From Chloracidobacterium sp. (GTDB taxonomy: Bacteria > Acidobacteriota > Blastocatellia > Pyrinomonadales > Pyrinomonadaceae), in NCBI GenBank assembly GCA_016716365.1, contig JADJWM010000003.1, positions 314,001-378,000 on the forward strand: a stretch of 64,000 nt of DNA. Reading direction: 5' to 3'. Below the pieces are notes generated by a model. That model saw nothing but the letters and a program-made list of their open reading frames with translations, did not search any database and was not told where the DNA came from. A program made the position numbers and the translations under genes. This document shows, piece by piece, positions 1-9,042 of this stretch. Numbering within the stretch: the first letter of the stretch is position 1; every line of letters begins with the position of its first letter.

Positions 1-510
1 CCAGTCAGGGTCCTTTTTTATCTCTTTGATCGACTCTTCGATCCGTTGCTTCAGCTTTTCCTTTGCCGCCGCGACCAGGCCGGGGATATCTGCAAATACA
101 TCGCTCGGCTTCAACCGCTCACCTCGCTGAATATCGACAACGACATATTTGGTCACACCGCTGACATAAGCACCACTGCCTTCCATCCAGACCATTAAGG
201 TTAGGATACCCTTGTCGTTAAAGACCTCTTCGAAATCTGCTTCATAAAGCCATTGGCTCTCGCTGAGTTCGTCTTTGATATCGATCCCGAGGACGGCGAC
301 CGGATCGATCGCCGCGCTGATCTTCCGGGAAACAGCGGGTGTCGCAGCCTTAACTACCGGCCGACGAACGGTGAACGTCTTCTTTTCAGGGATCCGCGGC
401 TTCGTTCGAGTGTATGTCTGCGTTTTTGATGTGATCGTGACCGCCTGTCCGATGGCACCGAAGGACATGAACAGGCAAAATATTGCGGCAATAATGATTC
501 GTGAAGGCAT
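1..510 (-). CDS. secreted DUF3298/RsiV-like protein, 3' end outside window
   Basis: This is a reverse-strand reading frame running off the left edge, so the C-terminus is missing; about 170 residues are visible. It begins with a hydrophobic leader ending near the Ala-Ile-Gly-Gln stretch around residue 22, so the product is probably exported. The basic, Thr/Lys-rich stretch at residues 25-60 looks like a linker. From about residue 65 the pattern (a lone-start helix, then alternating strands around GILTLMVWMEGSGAY, then a 'VVDIQRGERLKPSDVF' strand) resembles the extracellular DUF3298/RsiV-type domain, but I judge this by eye only. An in-frame ATG at 516 is an alternative start. Its start lies about 30 bases downstream of the end of the sterol-desaturase-type gene, so the two are probably co-transcribed. 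The function is unknown. Confidence 0.6.
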   Translation of the reverse strand, partial: MPSRIIIAAIFCLFMSFGAIGQAVTITSKTQTYTRTKPRIPEKKTFTVRRPVVKAATPAVSRKISAAIDPVAVLGIDIKDELSESQWLYEADFEEVFNDKGILTLMVWMEGSGAYVSGVTKYVVVDIQRGERLKPSDVFADIPGLVAAAKEKLKQRIEESIKEIKKDPDW

Positions 511-539
511 ATGCATAAACGACGATGGTTCCGCCAAAC

Positions 540-1352
540 TCAGCGGTCCATGTTGGGAGACGCGAAAATGCACTGCAATTTGCTGAAGAGGCTGGGACGG
601 TGTTTGATCTCTTGCCACATCTCGACCCATGCGTGAGTGTTTGCCCAAAGCGGATTGTAACTTCGTAATGGTTTTATGATCCCGTACCGCGGTTCTTCGT
701 CCTCTTCGGTGAACGAACCGAACAATCGGTCCCAAATGATAAGGACGCCTGCGTAGTTTCGGTCAATGTACTTTTCATTCACGCCGTGATGGACGCGATG
801 ATGCGAAGGTGTGTTCAGTACCCATTCCAGGGGGCCAAGGCGGCCGACAAGCTTTGTATGGATCCAGAACTGATAGATCAGATTAAAGCCGTGCATTATC
901 ACGAACATCCACGGTGCGAAACCCAAGAGCATCACCGGCGCGTAAAATATCCAGTGAAGTAGGCCGCTGAACCAGCTTTGCCGGACTGCTACGCTAAGGT
1001 TGTATTCCTCGCTTGAGTGGTGAACAACATGAAAATTCCAGAAGAGCCGTGTTTCGTGGCTAACGCGGTGAAAAATGTAGTACGCCAGATCGTCTACGAA
1101 AAATAAGATGACCCACGACCACCATGCGTCGGCCGGGAATTTGAAGGGAGCAAGCCAGTAAGCACCCGAATAGATCGCCGATATGAAGATGCCGAAGAGC
1201 AGCCCGAAACCGACGCTGGCAAATCCGATGAAAATGTTGTTCCAGATGTCCTTTTTGTCGAGAACGGCGACACCCGTGCGGTTCGACCACCACGCTTCGA
1301 GAGCAATGGCTGCGGCAAAGAACGGGATGGCGATCACGACCGGGTTGAACAT
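540..1352 (-). CDS. sterol desaturase / fatty acid hydroxylase family membrane protein
   Basis: The 270-residue protein is an integral membrane di-iron oxygenase of the fatty acid hydroxylase superfamily (PF04116 type). Several hydrophobic segments (about residues 4-20, 40-62, 78-95, 135-155) surround the histidine clusters that bind the iron pair: HRVSH at 95-99, HVVHH at 108-112 and HHRVHH at 184-189. The Asn-rich and Arg-Asn-Tyr segment after the last cluster is also typical. Members hydroxylate or desaturate sterols, carotenoids or lipids using oxygen; the substrate cannot be read from the sequence. Length is normal for the family. It is the first gene of a reverse pair with the truncated secreted protein downstream. 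The call to family is firm, the substrate is open. Confidence 0.88.
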   Translation of the reverse strand: MFNPVVIAIPFFAAAIALEAWWSNRTGVAVLDKKDIWNNIFIGFASVGFGLLFGIFISAIYSGAYWLAPFKFPADAWWSWVILFFVDDLAYYIFHRVSHETRLFWNFHVVHHSSEEYNLSVAVRQSWFSGLLHWIFYAPVMLLGFAPWMFVIMHGFNLIYQFWIHTKLVGRLGPLEWVLNTPSHHRVHHGVNEKYIDRNYAGVLIIWDRLFGSFTEEDEEPRYGIIKPLRSYNPLWANTHAWVEMWQEIKHRPSLFSKLQCIFASPNMDR

Positions 1353-1411
1353 ACTGTCTCAAGAAAATATCTTATTATTTTTCGGACAAAGTTTTAAGGT
1401 GGCCTGTACAG

Positions 1412-1885
1412 ATGAAAAAATTGATCGTTTACGCGATGATCGCCGGGTTGGTGATCTTCGCAGCTAGCCAGTTCGTTCGCCCCACATTCTCGAACCCCGA
1501 GGTCATACCCGGCCAACCTATCGAAGATGCGGGAACGGTCCCGCCGGAACTTCAGATGATCCTCTCGCGATCCTGCAATGATTGTCACTCCAACAAGACC
1601 CTTTATCCCTGGTACTCGCACATAACGCCGGCGAATTGGTTCATGGCGGACCACATCGATCATGGCCGGTCTCACCTGAACATGAGCGAATGGGGAGGCT
1701 ACACGAACGATCAGAAAGTGAGAAAGCTTGAAGAGATATGTGAAGAGGTCTCCGCAGGAAATATGCCCCTTCCTTCGTATCTGCTGCTCCATCGAGAAGC
1801 AGCCCTTACCCAAGACCAGAAGGACCTCATCTGTCGATGGACCCGTGATGAGGGTAAACGGTTATCGAACCCGCCGCCGAGTTGA
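1412..1885 (+). CDS. haem-binding domain protein, cytochrome-like, membrane anchored
   Basis: The 157-residue protein has an N-terminal hydrophobic segment (residues 4-20) that could act as an anchor or uncleaved signal. A single c-type haem motif CNDCH lies at 55-59, followed by a Tyr-Pro-Trp-Tyr stretch and a conserved His-rich region (WFMADHIDHGRSHLN) that may give the distal ligand. This arrangement matches the 'Haem_bd' family (PF14376), small periplasmic cytochrome-like proteins whose electron partners are mostly unknown. It is divergent from the sterol-desaturase-family gene with about 60 bases between them. It could supply or receive electrons for a periplasmic redox enzyme, but nothing here identifies the partner. 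The family call is good, the role is open. Confidence 0.8.
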   Translation: MKKLIVYAMIAGLVIFAASQFVRPTFSNPEVIPGQPIEDAGTVPPELQMILSRSCNDCHSNKTLYPWYSHITPANWFMADHIDHGRSHLNMSEWGGYTNDQKVRKLEEICEEVSAGNMPLPSYLLLHREAALTQDQKDLICRWTRDEGKRLSNPPPS

Positions 1886-1927
1886 TTTTGGTACAAAAAA
1901 ACAAACAATTGCGATAAACTGTTGGAT

Positions 1928-2449
1928 ATGCCCTTGCTGAGGATCGTGCACTATCCCGACCCGGTGCTGTTTAAAGTCGGGCGGCCGGTTGCGGATGAGA
2001 GCTTTGCGAACGGGTTGCGCAAGACCGTCGATGAGATGTTTGAAACGATGTACAAAGCGGGCGGCGTTGGTCTTGCAGCTCCGCAAGTCGGCATCTCGGA
2101 GCGGTTCTTTGTGATGGACGTGCCGGATGAAGAGGGGCAGTCGAACAAGATCGCGTTCATCAACCCGGAGATCATTACGGTCGAAGGCGAGCAGGTCGGT
2201 GACGAGGGCTGCCTTTCGTTCCCAGGGCTGTATCAAACGGTCCGACGGGATATGCGGGTAATTGTTCGGGCTAAGGATGTAACCGGGGCCGAATTCGAAG
2301 CAGATCTGGACGGGCTGGCCGCACGCTGCGTCCTTCATGAAACGGACCATTGCGACGGCATTGTCTTTCTCGACAGGATGACCGTTTTGAAACGGGAACT
2401 TGCCAAGCGAAAGATCAAGAGGCTGCAGAAAACAGGAAAGTGGGGATGA
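1928..2449 (+). CDS. def: peptide deformylase
   Basis: The enzyme removes the formyl group from the N-terminal methionine of new proteins in the cytoplasm. All three family motifs are present: GVGLAAPQ at about residues 46-53, EGCLSFPG at 93-100 (Cys is a metal ligand) and HETDH at 137-141 (two His ligands and the catalytic Glu). The length of 173 residues is normal. I prefer the ATG at 1928, giving the usual 'MPLLRIVHYPDPVL' start; an in-frame TTG at 1922 is possible and neither has a clear Shine-Dalgarno sequence. The stop overlaps the start of the next small gene (ATGA). The formyl-adding enzyme gene fmt lies 3 kb downstream on the same strand, a commonly seen grouping. Confidence 0.96.
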   Translation: MPLLRIVHYPDPVLFKVGRPVADESFANGLRKTVDEMFETMYKAGGVGLAAPQVGISERFFVMDVPDEEGQSNKIAFINPEIITVEGEQVGDEGCLSFPGLYQTVRRDMRVIVRAKDVTGAEFEADLDGLAARCVLHETDHCDGIVFLDRMTVLKRELAKRKIKRLQKTGKWG

Positions 2450-2670
2450 GTATGGAAGAGACAAAATTAACGACGGAGGTCCGTTCCATTCGCGAACTTA
2501 ATATGTACCTGCTTTCCGGATGGAAACTAATACTAAGCTACGTTGCTCATCTCAGCGATACGCAGGAGCCGCGATTCGTCCTGGCATGGCAGGACGAAAG
2601 TGAACCGGTCGTCCCGGAACTTCTGGACGAATGGGAACTGCACGAGATGGAAGCACAGCGATTCGGTTAA
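2446..2670 (+). CDS. small hypothetical protein
   Basis: This 74-residue acidic protein starts at an ATG that overlaps the def stop codon as ATGA, which supports it being real and translationally coupled to def. A second in-frame ATG lies two codons later. The sequence shows a short helix (IRELNMYLLSGWKLILSYVA) followed by a strand with Phe-Val-Leu-Ala-Trp and an acidic C-terminus. I do not recognise a family, and there is no signal peptide, membrane segment or cysteine motif. The rocA start follows 11 bases later. The compact spacing argues for an operon def-small protein-rocA. No function is proposed. Confidence 0.65.
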   Translation: MSMEETKLTTEVRSIRELNMYLLSGWKLILSYVAHLSDTQEPRFVLAWQDESEPVVPELLDEWELHEMEAQRFG

Positions 2671-2681
2671 AAATAACATTT

Positions 2682-4250
2682 ATGCAAACACAGAGAGTTA
2701 CTGACGAATTCAGGAATGAACCGTTCACAGATTTTTCGCAGGCGGAGAATGCGGCGGCAATGAAAGCCGCACTCGCGAAAGTGGAAAGCGAACTTGGCCG
2801 GGAATATCCGGTAGTGATCAACGGCGAGAAGATCACGCTTGACGACAAATTCGAAAGCCGGAATCCGGCGAAAAAAGACCAGGTAGTCGGCGTTTTCTCG
2901 GAGGTCGATACGGACACGTCTCTGGTGGAGAAGGCCATTTCGGCCGCCTCGAGCGCGTTCGAGACATGGAGATCGGTTCCTCCCGCCGAAAGGGCCGAGT
3001 ATCTCTTCAAGGTCGCATCACTCTTGCGTGAGCGGAAACATGAGTTTTCCGCGGTGATGGTTTACGAGGTCGCAAAGACGTGGGCGGAGGCCGATGGTGA
3101 TACCGCCGAGGCAATAGATTTTCTCGAATTCTACGGCCGCGAGATGCTTCGCTGGTCCGAACAGCAGCCGCTGACCCGGATCGAGGGCGAGGACAACCGT
3201 CTTGAGTACATACCGCTCGGCGTGGGTGCGGTCATTCCGCCATGGAATTTTCCTCTCGCGATAATGGCCGGAATGACGATGGCTGCCGTCGTGGCCGGGA
3301 ATACGGTCGTGCTGAAGCCGTCGTCGGATTCGCCGACGATCGCGGCGCGCTTCGTTGATCTCCTCGAAGAGGCGGGCCTGCCTGCGGGCGTTGTTAATCT
3401 GCTGACCGGAAGCGCCGTGACCGGCGAGGCAATGGTTACCCATCCGAAAACGCGGTTCATTTCGTTTACCGGTTCAAAGGGCGTCGGGCTCCATATCAAC
3501 GAAGAAGCGGCCAAGACCCGCGAAGGTCAGATCTGGATCAAGAGGGTCGTCGCGGAAATGGGTGGAAAAGACGCCATCATCGTCGCTGACGATGCCGACC
3601 TCGATTCAGCGGCGGTGGGCGTTGTTCAAGCCGCATTTGGCTTTCAGGGCCAGAAGTGCTCGGCGTGTTCACGGTTGATCGTTGATGAGAAGGTCCATAA
3701 CGAGCTTCTTGAAAAAGTTGTTGATTTGACGCGGGAGCTGAAGGTCGGGCAGGCAACCGATGGCGATACGAACGTCGCCGCCGTGATCAATGAAAGGGCC
3801 TTCAATACGACGCTAAGCTATATCCAGAAAGGGGTCGGTGAGGGCGGATTTATCGTGACCGGCGGCAACGGCGACGATTCCGAGGGATTCTTTATCGAGC
3901 CGACGGTCATCGACAACGTCGAACCCGGAGCGACGATCGAACAGGAAGAGATCTTCGCCCCGGTGCTTGCGGTGATCAAGGCCCGCGATTTCGACCACGC
4001 TCTCGAGATCGCGAACGGTACTGAATTTGGCTTGACCGGCGCTGTCTATTCGGCTGACGAGGGCCGGTTGGAACGGGCGCGGCGAGAGTTCCACGTCGGT
4101 AATCTGTACCTGAATCGCAAATGTACGGGTGCGTTGGTCGGCGTCCACCCGTTCGGCGGCTTCAACATGAGCGGCACCGATTCGAAGGCCGGCGGCCGCG
4201 AATATTTATTGCAGTTCATGCAGGCCAAGCTTGTGTCGAAGAAGATATGA
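2682..4250 (+). CDS. rocA: L-glutamate gamma-semialdehyde dehydrogenase (1-pyrroline-5-carboxylate dehydrogenase)
   Basis: The enzyme oxidises glutamate semialdehyde to glutamate with NAD, the last step of proline and arginine breakdown. The 522-residue protein is the stand-alone RocA/PruA size, not the bifunctional PutA. Visible motifs are the cofactor-fold segment PPWNFPLAI (about 187-194), LKPSSDSP (211-218), the general-base Glu in AEMGGKD (Glu292) and the catalytic Cys326 in GQKCSACSR. The C-terminus has the family's GGFNMSGTDSKAGG signature. The start is ATG 2682; an upstream in-frame extension exists but overlaps the preceding gene and lacks family residues. The next gene starts inside its last codon (ATGA at 4247). 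No proline dehydrogenase gene is visible nearby. Confidence 0.93.
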   Translation: MQTQRVTDEFRNEPFTDFSQAENAAAMKAALAKVESELGREYPVVINGEKITLDDKFESRNPAKKDQVVGVFSEVDTDTSLVEKAISAASSAFETWRSVPPAERAEYLFKVASLLRERKHEFSAVMVYEVAKTWAEADGDTAEAIDFLEFYGREMLRWSEQQPLTRIEGEDNRLEYIPLGVGAVIPPWNFPLAIMAGMTMAAVVAGNTVVLKPSSDSPTIAARFVDLLEEAGLPAGVVNLLTGSAVTGEAMVTHPKTRFISFTGSKGVGLHINEEAAKTREGQIWIKRVVAEMGGKDAIIVADDADLDSAAVGVVQAAFGFQGQKCSACSRLIVDEKVHNELLEKVVDLTRELKVGQATDGDTNVAAVINERAFNTTLSYIQKGVGEGGFIVTGGNGDDSEGFFIEPTVIDNVEPGATIEQEEIFAPVLAVIKARDFDHALEIANGTEFGLTGAVYSADEGRLERARREFHVGNLYLNRKCTGALVGVHPFGGFNMSGTDSKAGGREYLLQFMQAKLVSKKI

Positions 4251-5167
4251 TCCTAAAAACGATCAAATTGACGGCGGCAGGAATTGCCGCCTTTATTTTG
4301 ACCACGGCGACCGTCCCAGTTATTGCTCAACGGGCGCGGACGGCCGCTCCTAAGCTTAAGCCCGTGGTTTTTGCCGTGCTGGACGACGGAAAGACGCTTG
4401 AACCGATCGCATTTATTACAAACGGCAAGCTGTCCGGCTCGGAAGAGGGCCAAGGCGGTCTATTCGATGGCGATGCGCTCAAGGCCTATTTTGCGCCGAA
4501 GAAGAGTTATTCGATAGTTTTTGGGGGATCCGCGGACGGAAAGACGGTCGTCGTAAAGCGCAACACGGGCGAGTGTTCGGGGACATCTGCTGAAACGACC
4601 TCGACGCCGGTCAAGGCAAGGCTGAAAGGTTTTGTGATGGCCCTTGCGACAAGCGCTCCGGTTACCTTGAAAGCTCCGGCGTTTCGCCGGTTGCCAACGC
4701 CTGCCGAACGGGCAAGTGCCGAGTCTCTGGTCAAAGCGGAGTTTTTGAAACAAAAGCTCTCGACTGAGGCAGCGAACAAGATCGATTACCACAATCTCAC
4801 CGCGGTCGATGTGGACCGGGATGGAAAAGCTGAACTCGTTGGTACATTTTGGGCTGTTCCGAAAGAGAATGAACGTGCAACGCTGTTCTTTATCGCCGAG
4901 CAAGATTCCAATGGAAAATACGCCGTGACCTTTTCCGAATTCGAACACTACACCGCGGAAAAGATCATGAGCGGGGAGGTAAAGGATCTGGACGAAGGCA
5001 TTTACCATACGCTGCTGCTTGACTATATGGACGTTGACGGAGACGGCGTTGGGGAGATCTTTACTACAGCCCAGGCATTCGAAGGACGTCACTTTGAGAC
5101 ATATAAGCGGGCCGAAGGGAAATGGAAAAGCGTTTCGACGAGTTATAACTATCGTTGCGGATACTAA
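4247..5167 (+). CDS. secreted hypothetical protein with Asp-rich calcium-loop-like repeats
   Basis: This 306-residue protein begins with a clear signal peptide (hydrophobic core at residues 9-24, likely cleavage after the Ala-Gln near 27). The N-terminal half is a beta-rich region of unknown type. The C-terminal half has two similar loops, DVDRDGKAELVG and DVDGDGVGEIFT, with the DxDxDG spacing seen in FG-GAP/VCBS-like and EF-hand-like calcium loops. This suggests a calcium-binding exported protein, but that is an inference from the loops alone. The start overlaps the rocA stop, so it is translated as part of that operon even though no metabolic link to proline breakdown is evident. I do not recognise the family. 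Confidence 0.6.
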   Translation: MILKTIKLTAAGIAAFILTTATVPVIAQRARTAAPKLKPVVFAVLDDGKTLEPIAFITNGKLSGSEEGQGGLFDGDALKAYFAPKKSYSIVFGGSADGKTVVVKRNTGECSGTSAETTSTPVKARLKGFVMALATSAPVTLKAPAFRRLPTPAERASAESLVKAEFLKQKLSTEAANKIDYHNLTAVDVDRDGKAELVGTFWAVPKENERATLFFIAEQDSNGKYAVTFSEFEHYTAEKIMSGEVKDLDEGIYHTLLLDYMDVDGDGVGEIFTTAQAFEGRHFETYKRAEGKWKSVSTSYNYRCGY

Positions 5168-5227
5168 CAGAAAGGCGTATCTTGAACGTTCAGGCTGAAG
5201 CGGAGACCGCTTTGGCCTTTTGATTTT

Positions 5228-6172
5228 ATGAAGGTGGTTTTTATGGGAACGCCGCAAGCAGCGGTTCCCTCGTTTGAGCGTTTGATCGAAGACGGGCACG
5301 AGATCGCCGCCGTTTATACGCAACCCGATCGGCCGTCGGGCCGCGGCAACAAGGTGACGTTTTCTCCGGTCAAGCAGTTTGCGCTCGAACACGGCATCCC
5401 GGTATTCCAGCCGTTGAAGATAAAAACCCCCGAGGAACTCGAGGTATTCCGGTCGCACGAAGCCGATGCCGCCGTCGTAGTCGCATACGGACGCATACTT
5501 CCGCCAGGCTTCCTGAATGCCTTTCACTTTGGAGCAGTGAATGTTCATTTCTCACTGCTGCCGAAATACCGAGGCGCGGCTCCGGTAAATTGGGCGATCG
5601 TCAATGGCGAAAGCGTTACGGGCGTAACGACGATGCAAATGGACGAAGGCCTGGACACGGGCGATATATTGCTGCAGAAAGAATACGCGATCCGTGATAG
5701 CGAAAGCGCCTCTGAGCTGATGGCTCGTCTGGCGGATGCAGGAGCCGGGCTGCTGTCCGAAACATTGTCGACGTTCGATTCGATCGAGCCCCGAAAACAG
5801 GACGAATCACAGGCTTCACTTGCCCCGATGCTGAAGAAGACGGACGGGGTCATCGACTGGTCCCTGCCCGCCGACGCAATAGAGCGAAGGGTCCGAGGAT
5901 TTCAGCCGTTTCCGACGGCGTTTACTTTTTACAGTGGAAAGAGGTTAACTATTTGGAGCGCGGTTGTTGAAATGGCGGATTCATCGGATCGACGCCCTGT
6001 CGGGACCCTTTTTATCGGTGAAGGCCGGATAATGGTTGAATGCGGCGGCGGGAGCAGGTTGGCGATCAACGAACTGCAGTTCGAAGGTAAGAAAAGAATG
6101 CCCGTAAAAGAGTTTCTGAACGGGTCTCCGCTAAGGGACGGCGCCGTTCTGGGCATGAAGACTGATACGTGA
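5228..6172 (+). CDS. fmt: methionyl-tRNA formyltransferase
   Basis: Fmt transfers a formyl group from 10-formyltetrahydrofolate to initiator methionyl-tRNA. The 314-residue length is normal. The catalytic domain shows Asn105, His107 and the loop SLLPKYRGAAP (109-119), then TGVTTMQMDEGLDTGD with the catalytic Asp near 144. QPDRPSGRG at 32-40 is the conserved substrate loop. The C-terminal tRNA-recognition domain (about 205-310) is present. The 60 bases upstream contain a GC-rich inverted element (around 5193-5216) that may be a weak terminator of the preceding operon. The stop overlaps a possible GTG start of trhO at 6169. It heads the fmt-trhO-rsmB group of tRNA and rRNA enzymes. Confidence 0.96.
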   Translation: MKVVFMGTPQAAVPSFERLIEDGHEIAAVYTQPDRPSGRGNKVTFSPVKQFALEHGIPVFQPLKIKTPEELEVFRSHEADAAVVVAYGRILPPGFLNAFHFGAVNVHFSLLPKYRGAAPVNWAIVNGESVTGVTTMQMDEGLDTGDILLQKEYAIRDSESASELMARLADAGAGLLSETLSTFDSIEPRKQDESQASLAPMLKKTDGVIDWSLPADAIERRVRGFQPFPTAFTFYSGKRLTIWSAVVEMADSSDRRPVGTLFIGEGRIMVECGGGSRLAINELQFEGKKRMPVKEFLNGSPLRDGAVLGMKTDT

Positions 6173-6198
6173 TCAATTTGATCTATAGAAACAGCTTA

Positions 6199-6966
6199 AT
6201 GGAAGAAGTCCAGATAATCTCATTCTATAAATTCACCGACATGAGTCGGGTCGGGGATCTTCCCGTGCTTAAGAACGCACTCGCCGAGTTGTTGAGAACC
6301 AACGAGATCTTCGGAACGATCATTCTTGCCGAAGAGGGTTTTAATGCAAATCTTTGCGGACGGCCGGAACGGATCGATCCCTTTTTACGAAGTTTCGCGG
6401 AGATTACGGGCTTCGAGCCGGAATATCGTTCGACATTCCATTCGCGTGCTCCGTTTCGGAAACATGAGGTCAAGATCAAACCGGAGATCGTGACATTCCG
6501 TCACGACGTAGAGATCGCGTTCGCAGCGGGAACTCACGTGGAGCCGACCGAATGGAATGCGATCGTTTCAGACCCCGAGGTGCTGGTCATCGACGTGAGA
6601 AACGACTACGAACATCGCTCAGGAACTTTTATAAACGCGGTAAACCCATCCACGGTCAAATTCAGCGAGCTGCCCGATTTCGTGGCCGCCAGAATGGACC
6701 CGTCGATCCATAGAAAAGTCGCGATGTTCTGCACCGGGGGTATACGCTGCGAAAAATTCGCTCCTTATCTGAAACAGCAGGGCTTCAAAGAGGTTTTTCA
6801 GCTAAAGGGGGGCATTTTGAATTATCTCGCGGAGGTCCCGGTCGAGGACCAGCTTTGGTCCGGCGAGTGCTTTGTGTTCGACGAACGGATCTCCTTGGAC
6901 AAGCGACTGCAAAAGGGCGGTTCGCCCGACCTTTCACAGCGGCACCCCGACACAGCCGAATCATGA
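6199..6966 (+). CDS. trhO: tRNA uridine(34) hydroxylase, rhodanese family (TrhO/YceA)
   Basis: TrhO hydroxylates uridine 34 in tRNA to give 5-hydroxyuridine. The 255-residue protein has the typical N-terminal acylphosphatase-like half (residues 1-100, ending in the RKHEVKIKPEIVTF stretch) and a rhodanese domain from about 115 to 225. The active-site loop CTGGIRCEK places the catalytic Cys at 178 with the second conserved Cys at 184. The sequence ends about 60-90 residues earlier than the E. coli protein, whose Cys-rich C-terminal extension is absent; short versions are common. I chose the ATG at 6199 because it gives the usual N-terminus; a GTG at 6169 overlapping the fmt stop would add ten residues. 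The stop overlaps rsmB as ATGA. Confidence 0.88.
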   Translation: MEEVQIISFYKFTDMSRVGDLPVLKNALAELLRTNEIFGTIILAEEGFNANLCGRPERIDPFLRSFAEITGFEPEYRSTFHSRAPFRKHEVKIKPEIVTFRHDVEIAFAAGTHVEPTEWNAIVSDPEVLVIDVRNDYEHRSGTFINAVNPSTVKFSELPDFVAARMDPSIHRKVAMFCTGGIRCEKFAPYLKQQGFKEVFQLKGGILNYLAEVPVEDQLWSGECFVFDERISLDKRLQKGGSPDLSQRHPDTAES

Positions 6967-8249
6967 AGATCTCGCCGGCACGGATCGCCGCATTCGATGT
7001 GCTCCTGAAAATAGAAACTAAGGGAGCTTTTTCCTCGATCCTTCTACCCGAATACGAGGCCAGGCTTGGACAGAAGGACTCCGCACTTTGTCACGAGCTT
7101 ACACTCGGCGTCTTGCGGAACCAGATCCATCTCGATGCGATCATCGACCACTATTCGAAAGGAAGAAAACTCGATGAGGAGATCCGGATCGCGATCCGGC
7201 TGGGGCTATTCCAGTTGATCTTCCTTTCAAGGATCCCTCCACATTCGGCCGTCAACGAGAGCGTAAACCTGGCCCTGCGAGCACGGCGAAAATACGCACG
7301 CGGCTTGGTGAACGCGATCCTCCGACAATTTGTCCGTGAACCGTTCCGACCCGACGCCGATGATGAATTGGAACGTATATCGCTCGAGACTTCGCATCCC
7401 CGCTGGCTGGTTGAAAAGTGGGCCGCCGACTTCGGTATCCAAGAGACTCGTCACCTAACTTCGACGAACAACGTCCAGCCAAGGATCGCGTTTCGGCTTA
7501 CGAACAAAGGGGCAGACGTTTTGGGATCGGAACATATCCAAAGATCTGACATCTCGAAAAATGGTCTCGTTACGGAACGAATGACGTCTGATCTCATCAC
7601 CGCTGCCGCGAGGGGTGATATTTATTTTCAGGACGAAGGTTCGCAGCTCGTCGGCGACACCGTTGAATTGGACGATGGTGCAAAGTTCCTCGACCTCTGT
7701 GCCGCTCCGGGAAGTAAATTCAGCCAGATCGCCCTGGCAAACCACGGTAAGAACTGTCTGCTGGTAGCCGGCGACCTTCGCGCGGTTCGGCTCTCGTCAC
7801 TTCGAAAGATCTGTATATCGCAGGGTGTTGAGAGCCGAAATGTAGTGCAGTTCGATGCCGTCAAGGCCCTGCCGTTCGCGGCGGGATCATTGGATTCGGT
7901 GCTGGTCGACGCGCCCTGCTCCGGGACGGGGACGATCCGTCACAATCCGGAGATCAGGTACCGGCTGACTCCTTCCGACCTTCCCGAACTGGCTTTGAAA
8001 CAACGTTCGATCCTCGCGAATGCATCAAAGCTCGTGAAAAGCGGGGGCCGGTTGATCTATTCGACTTGTTCGTTGGAGAAGGAAGAGAACGAGCATGTCG
8101 TCAGATGGTTTCTTTCCGAGTCGGAGGATTTCCGGCTGGACGCGACACCGCTGCCCGAGCGATTCGTGGCGAGCGATAAATGTGTCAGGCTTGTCCCCCA
8201 TAAGCACGGAACTGATGGGTTTTTCATTGCCTGTTTGGTGCGCAATTAG
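6963..8249 (+). CDS. rsmB: 16S rRNA (cytosine(967)-C5)-methyltransferase
   Basis: RsmB methylates C967 of 16S rRNA. The 428-residue protein has both expected parts: an N-terminal NusB-like helical domain (about 1-140, with the SAVNESVNLA and VNAILR signatures) and a C-terminal SAM-dependent methyltransferase. Motifs include LDLCAAPGSKF for SAM binding, VDAPCSGTGTIRHNPE with one catalytic Cys, and YSTCSLEKEENE with the second. The ATG at 6963 overlaps the trhO stop. The fmt-rsmB neighbourhood is widely conserved in bacteria. The following PASTA protein starts 58 bases later, after its own Shine-Dalgarno sequence. Confidence 0.95.
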   Translation: MKISPARIAAFDVLLKIETKGAFSSILLPEYEARLGQKDSALCHELTLGVLRNQIHLDAIIDHYSKGRKLDEEIRIAIRLGLFQLIFLSRIPPHSAVNESVNLALRARRKYARGLVNAILRQFVREPFRPDADDELERISLETSHPRWLVEKWAADFGIQETRHLTSTNNVQPRIAFRLTNKGADVLGSEHIQRSDISKNGLVTERMTSDLITAAARGDIYFQDEGSQLVGDTVELDDGAKFLDLCAAPGSKFSQIALANHGKNCLLVAGDLRAVRLSSLRKICISQGVESRNVVQFDAVKALPFAAGSLDSVLVDAPCSGTGTIRHNPEIRYRLTPSDLPELALKQRSILANASKLVKSGGRLIYSTCSLEKEENEHVVRWFLSESEDFRLDATPLPERFVASDKCVRLVPHKHGTDGFFIACLVRN

Positions 8250-8307
8250 TTTGTCCGTTACCGCAAAAGTGATAAACTTTTGGTTTGAATTTTAGGAGCA
8301 GTTCAGC

Positions 8308-8985
8308 GTGAGTTTTCTAAAGACCGGATTCTCAGCGATCGTAAAACTTGGCGTCGTTATCGTCCTTCTTGCTTCGTTTCTTGGGGCGATGGCTGGTGTC
8401 GTTTATATGTCGCTGTCCGGCGAGGAGATCATTGTCCCTGAGATCACCGGTAAGGACTTTTTCGAAAGCGAAAAAGAGCTTGCCGCATTGGGTTTGAAGA
8501 TAAAGCGGCGCGCGGACCGTCCGAGCACGGAAAAAATGAATACCGTTCTCGAACAACTACCGAAGCCGGGTGAGACGGTCAAAACGGGTCAGCTGATTTT
8601 CGTCGTTGTAAGCAAGGCCGGCGTCGAGGGCGAGGAGCCGCAAAAGTCGTACATCAAAGACCTCGAGACTGACGATTCCGAGAAGATCGAGGAAATGATC
8701 TCGGAAAAGCCGAAGAAGCCGAAGTCTAATTCGAATTCGAACGCGAAGAAAAAAGCCGAAACGACCCGCGATGTTGAATCTGATGAGCCGGCAGCTAATA
8801 CCGATGCGGGCACCAAAGCGGATCCAAAATCAACCGAACCTGAAAAGAAGGACCCCAGCGGCGAACCCGCCCAAACCGATAAGGGCAACAGAAATTCTTC
8901 GGTGCCTGCCGCTCCCAAGACGCAGCCGTCGCCGCAAAAGCAGCCCCCAGCAGCAACCAGGAACCGTACACAGCCGAGGAAGTAG
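8308..8985 (+). CDS. membrane-anchored single PASTA-domain protein
   Basis: This 225-residue protein starts at GTG, with a good AGGAG at 8294-8298. One membrane segment (about residues 10-32) is followed by a single PASTA domain (about 44-105: ITGKDFFESEKELAALGLKIK, then VLEQLPKPGETVKTGQLIFVVVS). The last 110 residues are a low-complexity tail rich in Lys, Pro, Glu and Ser, probably disordered. PASTA domains bind peptidoglycan fragments or beta-lactams in serine/threonine kinases and penicillin-binding proteins, but there is no kinase domain here. The topology suggests the PASTA domain and tail face the periplasm. Its position between rsmB and rpe resembles kinase-containing clusters elsewhere. 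Its role is presumably in the cell wall. Confidence 0.82.
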   Translation: MSFLKTGFSAIVKLGVVIVLLASFLGAMAGVVYMSLSGEEIIVPEITGKDFFESEKELAALGLKIKRRADRPSTEKMNTVLEQLPKPGETVKTGQLIFVVVSKAGVEGEEPQKSYIKDLETDDSEKIEEMISEKPKKPKSNSNSNAKKKAETTRDVESDEPAANTDAGTKADPKSTEPEKKDPSGEPAQTDKGNRNSSVPAAPKTQPSPQKQPPAATRNRTQPRK

Positions 8986-9042
8986 TTGTCTGGTGCAACT
9001 GTAAATGTTCTACACGCAACTAAATTGGGAGCAAATCGTTTG